Source: Candidatus Aminicenantota bacterium (GTDB lineage Bacteria; Acidobacteriota; Aminicenantia; UBA2199). From it: a stretch of 20,371 nucleotides of DNA. The notes under the pieces were generated by a model. It did no database searches and was not told the DNA's origin. It saw nothing but the letters and a program-made list of their open reading frames with translations. The stretch lies in the NCBI GenBank assembly GCA_024644125.1, contig JAHELQ010000029.1, positions 1 through 20,371 of the forward strand, given 5' to 3'. Below are positions 15,180 to 20,371 of the stretch, in pieces; the first letter of the stretch is position 1, and every line of letters starts with the position of its first letter. The translations under genes and the position numbers were made by a program.

Positions 15180-17321
15180 GTGAACCTGACTCCAGATCTC
15201 CTTCAATTGCAGGAGATCAACGACTCGCATCACCGCATCGCCGGCGGCAAAGCCGTAAACCTAGCCCGGCTTCAGGCGCAGGGATTCGATGTATCGCCCG
15301 GCAGTTGCGTCACTACTCCGGTCTACATCCGCTACGTGAATGAAACTGGAATCGCCTCGCGTATCGCCATCGAACTCAACCGCAAATTCCAACAGGACAT
15401 GCGCTGGGAAGAATTATGGGACGCGGCCCTGCGCATCCGCCATATGTTCATGACGACGCCATTCCCTCCGGACATGGAGGTAATGCTTCAAAACGCCCTG
15501 TCCCACTTCCAATCCATACCAGTGGTGATCCGCTCCTCGGCTGCCGAGGAAGATTCGGCTCGTCATTCATTCGCAGGCATGCACGAATCCTACGTCAATA
15601 TCCTTGGGATGGAGGAGATCCTCGAACACATCCGCCTGGTTTGGGCCTCCCTCTGGTCGGACCGCGCCCTGCTCTACCGCCAGGAGCTGAACCTCACTCC
15701 CGACGAATCCGGCATCGCAGTCCTCGTTCAGCAATGGATCGATAGCCACATCTCCGGCGTCGCGTTCGAGCAAGATCCCACCTCCCCCGACCGGGCAATC
15801 ATCGAAGCGGTTCCCGGCCAGAACCAGGCGTTGGTGGACGGCTCTATCGAACCGCACCGCTGGTTCCTGGATAACCGGGACGGCCGCATCCTCTCATCAG
15901 TCCCCGACGACAGCCGGCTCCTATCCCCCAATCAATTGAGCCGGATCTACGCAGTCACCCAACATTGCAGCCGCCTCTTCGGATCTCCCCAGGACGTCGA
16001 ATGGACCTTCTTTCAAGACACTCTGTACATCCTCCAATCCCGTCCCATCACGACACTCGAAACGGAGCATCCAGGCGAAACGCCCTGGGAAGCCCCAGAT
16101 AAACGCCCCTGGTATCTCAGTCTCACAAAAAGTTTTCATCACCTCAAAAAACTCAAAGTCCATATCGAAGAGCAGTTGCTTCCCCAAATGGATCGCCAGG
16201 CAGAAGAACTGGCGGCAGAAAATCTAGAAGCCCTCGATAACAATTCCCTGGCAAACGAGCTGCACCGCCGCCGGCAAATCTACGGCCAATGGGCCGAAAC
16301 CTATCACAGCCAGTTGATCCCTTTCGCCCATGGCGCCCGACTCTTCGGCCAGGTGTACAACGACGCGATGAAACCCGAAGATCCGTTCGCTTTCACCCGC
16401 TTGCTTGTCGCCACCAATATGAAGAGCCTCGCCCGCAACCGCCGCCTTCAACAATTGGCCAAAGATTATCTAGCCGATCCCTCGCAGGGATTGTTGGACA
16501 AATTTCTCCAGGAGTTCGGCGACCTCACCTACGACAACGCCAGACTGGGAGATCAAACCGACAATTGGAAGCGATGGCTCAACCGCCTGGCTGTGTCACA
16601 GGCCCCAGAAGAGCAATTAGATATCTCCGCCATCAACCGGTTAACGCAGGACTTCATCGACCGCTTCCCCCCGGAAAAACGTTCTTTCGCCGAAGAACTC
16701 ATCGACATCGCCCGCGCCAGCTACATGCTCAGGGACAACGACAACATCCACCTGGCAAAGATCGAGTCCCGCCTCATCGACGCCCAAAATCTAGCCCGCC
16801 GGCGCATCGCCAGTTATTTCGCCCATCAACTGGACACCGACCAACTCATCCAATGCCTCCGCGATCCCCATTACATCCCCACCATCACGACGCGGCGCCT
16901 CATCATCGACGAACCGCTGGACAAACACATGATCCCTAACCTGACGCATCCCCAATTCGAAACCCAAACCGATGAGTTTGTGCTCAACGCCCGCCAGATT
17001 CGCGGCCAACCGGCGGGAACAGGACTCGCCGAAGGCCCCGCCCGCATCGTTTCCGACACCGAGAGTTTATTCTCGTTTAAACAGGGAGAAATACTGGTTT
17101 GCGATGCCATCGATCCCAATATGACGTTCATCGTCCCGCTGGCAGCAGCCATAGTCGAGCGACGGGGCGGCATGTTGGTGCACGGCGCCATCATCGCCCG
17201 CGAGTACGGTCTTCCCTGTGTCACCGGCGTACCCAACGCTCTCGACTTCATCCAGACCGGAGCCCGCCTCACAGTTGACGGCTACCTGGGCATCGTCACC
17301 ATCCACGACAAAGACTCGTAG
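15180..17321 (+). CDS. PEP/pyruvate-binding dikinase, rifampin-phosphotransferase-like domain order
   Basis: A 713-residue protein starting at GTG (AGGGAG at 15166-15171). The N-terminal ATP-grasp part (about 1-300) has GGKAVNLARL (K24), VIRSSAAEED (R118 onwards), HSFAGMHESYVN, and PQDVEWTF (D272, E274) followed by LYILQSRPIT. A unique helical middle domain (about 310-615) replaces the PEP-binding barrel of PEP synthase. The C-terminal swivelling domain (about 625-713) carries GGMLVHGAIIAREYGLPCVTG-type sequence with phospho-acceptor H668. This order (ATP domain, substrate domain, His domain) is that of rifampin phosphotransferase, which is longer (about 860-870 residues). I infer an ATP-dependent phosphotransferase that moves the beta phosphate via His to an unknown small molecule. 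It is co-transcribed with a PNPOx-like gene. Confidence 0.85.
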   Translation: MNLTPDLLQLQEINDSHHRIAGGKAVNLARLQAQGFDVSPGSCVTTPVYIRYVNETGIASRIAIELNRKFQQDMRWEELWDAALRIRHMFMTTPFPPDMEVMLQNALSHFQSIPVVIRSSAAEEDSARHSFAGMHESYVNILGMEEILEHIRLVWASLWSDRALLYRQELNLTPDESGIAVLVQQWIDSHISGVAFEQDPTSPDRAIIEAVPGQNQALVDGSIEPHRWFLDNRDGRILSSVPDDSRLLSPNQLSRIYAVTQHCSRLFGSPQDVEWTFFQDTLYILQSRPITTLETEHPGETPWEAPDKRPWYLSLTKSFHHLKKLKVHIEEQLLPQMDRQAEELAAENLEALDNNSLANELHRRRQIYGQWAETYHSQLIPFAHGARLFGQVYNDAMKPEDPFAFTRLLVATNMKSLARNRRLQQLAKDYLADPSQGLLDKFLQEFGDLTYDNARLGDQTDNWKRWLNRLAVSQAPEEQLDISAINRLTQDFIDRFPPEKRSFAEELIDIARASYMLRDNDNIHLAKIESRLIDAQNLARRRIASYFAHQLDTDQLIQCLRDPHYIPTITTRRLIIDEPLDKHMIPNLTHPQFETQTDEFVLNARQIRGQPAGTGLAEGPARIVSDTESLFSFKQGEILVCDAIDPNMTFIVPLAAAIVERRGGMLVHGAIIAREYGLPCVTGVPNALDFIQTGARLTVDGYLGIVTIHDKDS

Positions 17322-17338
17322 CCCCAATAGAGCGCCGA

Positions 17339-18082
17339 TCACCCCCCCAGGTACCGGTTGATCACCTCGCCCACGCCGCCGATATTTTCTTCGTCAAACA
17401 AATAAAAATGATTCCCCTTGAAACCCAGAATCTCGATACAATCCATAAAGAGATTCCACTCCTCGATCTTTTCCCGGCGCAGCGTGTAATCATCCTGCCC
17501 ATACAGAACCACTCCCGCCGTCGCGATCCTCTCCCCGTCCGGCCGCTTGCTCCGGCTATACCGCTCCAACGCCAGCAAATCCGCCCGTAAATTCTTGACA
17601 AACATATCCAGCAGATCGGCATCCTCCATAAAAATCTCCGGCATCCCCCCGACGCTGGCCGACTTCTCGATAATCTGGCTATCAGCCATACCCGAGTCCA
17701 TGTTCAGATCCTCCAGAACCCGGTGCGGAGCGTTCACACACGATACAATGAGCTTGCGAATCCCAACCTCTTTCTCCAGTCGCTTGCAAAACTCATACCC
17801 CACGAAGCTGCCGATACTATGCCCAAACAGCACACAGCCATCCCTGAGCAGCGGCCGTAGCTCCCGCACATACACATCCACCATCTCGTAAATACTCTCC
17901 AGAGGAGCCGCCCCATCAAACAAATGTCCCGGCGGATGAACGCTCACCACCTCGGCCCCAGCCTCGATTTGCCGTACCAATCCCATATACGAAAAACCAT
18001 TCCCCCCGCCAAACGGAAACATCACCACCTGCCGGCACCCGGCCCCGCTCCCCTTTCGCAAGACATGTACAACACCGCTCAT
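17339..18082 (-). CDS. Type II thioesterase (alpha/beta hydrolase, GrsT-like)
   Basis: Three ATGs are close together (18091, 18088, 18082). AGAGG lies immediately before the first, so only the third has normal spacing; it gives 247 residues, the usual length for this family. Features are FPFGGGNGFSY (22-32, the oxyanion segment), the nucleophile elbow GHSIGS (S89), GQDDYTLRREKIEEW with the acidic residue (D197 or D198), and GNHFYLF (H225). Type II thioesterases clear stalled or wrong acyl groups from the carrier proteins of NRPS and PKS enzymes. No such megasynthase is within the window, so it may serve a distant cluster or a different acyl carrier. It converges on the dikinase gene with 17 bp between the stops and no hairpin. 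Confidence 0.88.
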   Translation of the reverse strand: MSGVVHVLRKGSGAGCRQVVMFPFGGGNGFSYMGLVRQIEAGAEVVSVHPPGHLFDGAAPLESIYEMVDVYVRELRPLLRDGCVLFGHSIGSFVGYEFCKRLEKEVGIRKLIVSCVNAPHRVLEDLNMDSGMADSQIIEKSASVGGMPEIFMEDADLLDMFVKNLRADLLALERYSRSKRPDGERIATAGVVLYGQDDYTLRREKIEEWNLFMDCIEILGFKGNHFYLFDEENIGGVGEVINRYLGG

Positions 18083-18154
18083 CGTCATCATCCTCTTCTC
18101 GACAAATTTCCTCAACCGGATCCAGTCCCAAACAAACCGCCGGACCACCCCCCC

Positions 18155-18183
18155 ATTCTAAAAAAATCCGTCCGCTGTGTCAA
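18155..18183 (-). promoter_or_regulatory. Strong sigma70-type promoter for the thioesterase gene
   Basis: On the minus strand a consensus TTGACA (18183-18178) and TAGAAT (18160-18155) are separated by 17 bp. The start point near 18148 leaves about 65 nt of leader before the ATG at 18082 and lies upstream of all three candidate ATGs. Confidence 0.6.
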
Positions 18184-18241
18184 TATGGAATGAGCCCGTC
18201 GGACATACCAACAAACATGTCTACGATATGACGTGCAATTA

Positions 18242-19018
18242 TTACAGTTCACCACCGATTAAATATTTTACCGCGTTGAGGCGGATGGCGAGCTCCTCGG
18301 TCGTGAGATGGGATGTTTTTTGAATCAAGGTGTTCAGTCTCAGAAGACTTCCTCCATAATCAAAAAATTCACTCCAATCCGTGTGCGCGGGCATGTTGGT
18401 CTCTGCGGCTCTACAGCCGAAACGGTGCATGAATTCAGCCTTTGCCTGGTCTAAAGTATTACACGTATGGCTATACAATATAACGTCAAAGTGCTTGACC
18501 AAAAGATGAAAACCGGTTTTTAGCTCAACGATATAGGCGCTTTGGATCTTGAACATGGCTGAATTGGTAAGGCACGAGGTTCCGGGGTACTGGATCTCGC
18601 CATTGTCGATTATAGCGTTTGAATTCAAGATATCTAATAGATTTTGCGAATAGAAAATTTCATCGAACGAAAAATCAACCAATTGAAATCCACCGACCTG
18701 CTCGTAAATGCACTCCAGATCCTCCTGAATCACCTGTCGATATTGATTCTCGAATGCAGGCTCGCAGTCATTGATCAAATTATTCCAGAATTCCATCTCT
18801 GGATTCCCGGCCAACGGAACCAGCACTTCGCTTACAAGGTCACCGTCATGCAATTCCTCCACCAATCGCATCCTGCAAAATTCCCGTACCGCGTCTCCAT
18901 TTTCCAGGAAGCGCTTCAACAATCCCCGCACCGCCTCAAAATGAATCGTCCTGGATCTTGCGATGCACTCCCCGATCTCCACCTTCAAGTCCATTGTCAA
19001 TCGAAAATGCCTGATCAT
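18242..19018 (-). CDS. Unrecognised 258-residue soluble protein divergent from XRE regulators
   Basis: The ATG at 19018 is chosen because a full AAGGAGG (19027-19033) lies 8 bp upstream; an in-frame ATG at 19060 would overlap the operator region. The product is acidic and soluble, with no signal peptide or membrane segment. The N-terminal half is mainly helical (VRGLLKRFLENGDAVREF, EFWNNLINDCEPAFENQY), and there are seven or so cysteines without an obvious zinc pattern. I cannot assign a family. It is transcribed away from two tandem XRE-type regulators across a short region with palindromes, the usual layout of a repressor and its target gene. Confidence 0.65.
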   Translation of the reverse strand: MIRHFRLTMDLKVEIGECIARSRTIHFEAVRGLLKRFLENGDAVREFCRMRLVEELHDGDLVSEVLVPLAGNPEMEFWNNLINDCEPAFENQYRQVIQEDLECIYEQVGGFQLVDFSFDEIFYSQNLLDILNSNAIIDNGEIQYPGTSCLTNSAMFKIQSAYIVELKTGFHLLVKHFDVILYSHTCNTLDQAKAEFMHRFGCRAAETNMPAHTDWSEFFDYGGSLLRLNTLIQKTSHLTTEELAIRLNAVKYLIGGEL

Positions 19019-19061
19019 ACCGGTTTCCTCCTTATCTCTTGCATTTCCTGAATTAATCATG

Positions 19062-19118
19062 TATCATACCATGGTACAGCATGATATATTAGTTTATAAT
19101 ACCATACTGTATGATATT
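19062..19118. promoter_or_regulatory. Two related palindromes (operator-like) in the divergent promoter region
   Basis: Site 1 has arms TATCATAC (19062-19069) and GCATGATA (19079-19086), one mismatch, 9-bp spacer. Site 2 has arms AATACCATAC (19098-19107) and GTATGATATT (19109-19118), one mismatch, 1-bp spacer. Both use the same half-site, TATCATAC. Their centres are 34 bp apart, a little over three helical turns. A TATAAT at 19095-19100, probably the -10 box of the XRE operon, abuts and partly enters site 2; the -35 hexamer 17-18 bp upstream is weak and falls in site 1. Binding here would be expected to control both directions. The regulator is inferred to be one or both XRE proteins. Confidence 0.55.
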
Positions 19119-19152
19119 TAAACATTTTTGTCAACACCTTGAGGCATATTTA

Positions 19153-19581
19153 ATGATTCACAGTGATATTTTATTAAAAACATCTTTGGGTGACCGTTTC
19201 AAGACGTTCCGATCATTGTTGGGCATGACGCAAAAGGAATTGGCTCGCCATCTAGGCCTGACGCAAACCGCCATTACAGGGATAGAGAAAGGTAAGTCGT
19301 TTCCGTCCCTACCCACCATTCACTATTTAATGAAACATTTCTCGCTATCGCCCGGATGGTTGTTGACAGGAGAAGGAAATCCGTTGGACAAGAAAAATCA
19401 GAAGGGCGAACGCTATATAAAAATCTCCGGAGAATTTCGAGACGAGATCGCGGACCTGTGCAACTACCTTATGGAGATCCCGCCTGTCAGGGATTTTATA
19501 CTGGAGCAGTTTGTGGTATATAAGCTCCGCAAAAAGTCTGAAATCATTCGATATTTAAAAAATCGCAAAATTGAGTTATAA
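19153..19581 (+). CDS. XRE/Cro-CI family transcriptional regulator, first of tandem pair
   Basis: The ATG at 19153 is used because TTGAGG lies about 8 bp upstream and because the ATG at 19111 sits inside the palindrome, only about 10 bases after the -10 box. The 142-residue protein has an N-terminal HTH_3 domain (about 12-68): FRSLLGMTQKELARHLGL, QTAITGIEKGKSFPS, then LSPGWLLTGEG. A C-terminal helical module (about 88-142) contains MEIPPVRDFILEQF and YKLRKKSEIIRYLKNR. The same module is in the next gene, so they are duplicates. Probably a DNA-binding repressor of its own operon and the divergent gene; what it senses is unknown. Confidence 0.85.
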   Translation: MIHSDILLKTSLGDRFKTFRSLLGMTQKELARHLGLTQTAITGIEKGKSFPSLPTIHYLMKHFSLSPGWLLTGEGNPLDKKNQKGERYIKISGEFRDEIADLCNYLMEIPPVRDFILEQFVVYKLRKKSEIIRYLKNRKIEL

Positions 19582-19624
19582 TATCCAATTGTTATGGAAG
19601 AAAAGAATTAGGTGGATTAGAATT

Positions 19625-20101
19625 ATGGGAAATGATGAAAAAGTCGCAAAAAAACAAGTAGGGCAACGGTTTCGCCAATTCAGGTTGGCGATAGGATTTA
19701 CGCAATCCGAAATGGCCAAACTACTGGGATTGACCCAAACCACGATCACCGGCATTGAAACAGGAAAGTCATACCCGTCGTTTCCTTCATTGATTTATCT
19801 GGCCCGGCATCAATCCCTTTCTCTATCCTGGCTGGCCACCGGAAAAGGCGCAATGTCGGAAAAAATTCTCGACCCGATCGGGCAACTGATCGACCGGACA
19901 GGTTACAAAGAAGAAATCGAGGATCTATTGCGCTACATGGCGGAGATTCCTTTTGTACGGGAATATATTCTTGAAGATTTTGCACTGTTCAAACTTCGCA
20001 AAAAACCTGAGATACAAAATTATCTGAACGATCGTTCGGAATTGACAGAGGATGTGCCAAATGGTAGTGGATCCACCAAAGGAAGGAATAAAAACCGATG
20101 A
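19625..20101 (+). CDS. XRE/Cro-CI family transcriptional regulator, second of tandem pair
   Basis: The ATG at 19625 follows AGGTGG (about 19610-19615); a TTG at 19571, overlapping the previous gene, is a less likely start. The 158-residue product has an HTH_3 domain at about 11-67 (FRLAIGFTQSEMAKLLGL, QTTITGIETGKSYPS, LSLSWLATGKG) closely similar to the preceding gene, and the same C-terminal module (AEIPFVREYILEDF, FKLRKKPEIQNYLNDR). It differs in an extra C-terminal tail that is Gly/Ser/Lys/Arg-rich (about residues 139-158). The tail is encoded where the next gene already begins in another frame. The recognition-helix region is nearly the same as in its paralogue, so both may bind the same operator or form mixed dimers. 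Confidence 0.85.
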   Translation: MGNDEKVAKKQVGQRFRQFRLAIGFTQSEMAKLLGLTQTTITGIETGKSYPSFPSLIYLARHQSLSLSWLATGKGAMSEKILDPIGQLIDRTGYKEEIEDLLRYMAEIPFVREYILEDFALFKLRKKPEIQNYLNDRSELTEDVPNGSGSTKGRNKNR

Positions 20102-20371
20102 ATTGCGCGAATTGATGAATATCCCCGAATTCGAGCGATTATTGTACCATCACCTGCTTCGCTTGAAAAACGAGTTCCCCCATATCGTCGCCCAATACAA
20201 TAGTTTGAAATCCGAGTTCAAAAAGACGGCCTATGGTCATATGTTACTATGCACCGCCAACATGGAAAAGGTTCTCCCCGCCTATCATTTCCAGTTGAAA
20301 CGGGTGGGATCCAAACATTGGCGTGTTAGTGTCCTGGAACCGGATCCGCCTCCCCAAATCGATATCAAGGA
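20061..20371 (+). CDS. Unrecognised protein, 3' end outside the window
   Basis: An ATG at 20061 with AGAGGA at 20047-20052 (8-bp spacing) opens a frame that stays open to the window end (103 codons visible). It overlaps the second XRE gene by 41 bp in a different frame, which suggests translational coupling. The visible part begins MVVDPPKEGIKTDELRELMN, has a helix containing FERLLYHHLLRLKNEF, and a probable beta region near KRVGSKHWRVSVLEPD. An alternative ATG at 20098 is blocked by a stop after five codons. No family is recognised; it is probably a member of the same operon as the two regulators. Confidence 0.55.
   Translation, partial: MVVDPPKEGIKTDELRELMNIPEFERLLYHHLLRLKNEFPHIVAQYNSLKSEFKKTAYGHMLLCTANMEKVLPAYHFQLKRVGSKHWRVSVLEPDPPPQIDIK

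Noticed and set aside
15180..17321. Naming the dikinase a rifampin phosphotransferase or PEP synthase
   Set aside because: The domain order fits Rph, but the middle domain is shorter and I see no rifampin-specific residues. The PEP-binding barrel needed for PEP synthase is absent.
18196..18223. Hairpin (GACAT/ATGTC) after the unknown 258-aa gene as a terminator
   Set aside because: The stem is only about 5 bp with a 10-nt loop and no T tract follows, so it is too weak to list.
19062..20101. Prophage lysogeny switch (CI/Cro)
   Set aside because: The divergent layout and operators look similar, but no integrase, attachment site or phage gene is visible, and both regulators point the same way.

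Overview
The window is a bacterial chromosome segment from a diderm-type organism: it encodes a lipoprotein, secreted proteins with Sec signals, a PilZ protein, sigma70-type promoters and Shine-Dalgarno sites, with many TTG and GTG starts. It carries 17 complete protein genes and two genes cut by the window ends. No rRNA, tRNA, CRISPR array, transposase or phage structural gene was seen. A large DUF5107-TPR protein beside a secreted DUF6067/GH123-type protein is typical of environmental carbohydrate-degrading lineages (PVC-type bacteria, Bacteroidota and several candidate phyla). I cannot place the organism more precisely by eye.

Left part (1-4080): the tail of a YbjN-like protein is followed closely by an AlkD-type DNA glycosylase. 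Facing them on the minus strand are a PilZ protein and, downstream, an M20 (ArgE/DapE) metallopeptidase. A plus-strand pair, a four-helix membrane protein and a lipoprotein with a DxDxDGxxD loop, ends at a bidirectional hairpin.

Centre (4086-11490): a secreted 1012-aa DUF6067/GH123-like protein and a DUF5107-TPR protein are divergently transcribed from two near-consensus promoters whose -35 boxes overlap on one palindrome, so the pair is probably co-regulated for polysaccharide use. An unrecognised membrane protein converges on the second of these with an 11-bp overlap.

Right-centre (11491-17321): a divergent Sir2 deacylase overlaps a flippase-like (LPG_synthase_TM) membrane protein. Facing it is a CDP-alcohol phosphatidyltransferase, which is divergent from a TagD-like cytidylyltransferase. 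Together these suggest a route that makes a CDP-activated alcohol, transfers it to lipid and perhaps moves the product across the membrane. Next come a PNPOx-like flavin protein and a dikinase with the domain order of rifampin phosphotransferase (ATP-binding, unique middle domain, swivelling His domain), 12 bp apart.

Right end (17339-20371): a stand-alone type II thioesterase with its own strong promoter, then an AT-richer module: an unknown 258-aa protein divergent from two tandem paralogous XRE-type regulators, followed by an overlapping unknown gene that runs off the window. The divergent promoter carries two related palindromes. This module, and the Rph-like dikinase pair, are the best candidates for something not yet described.
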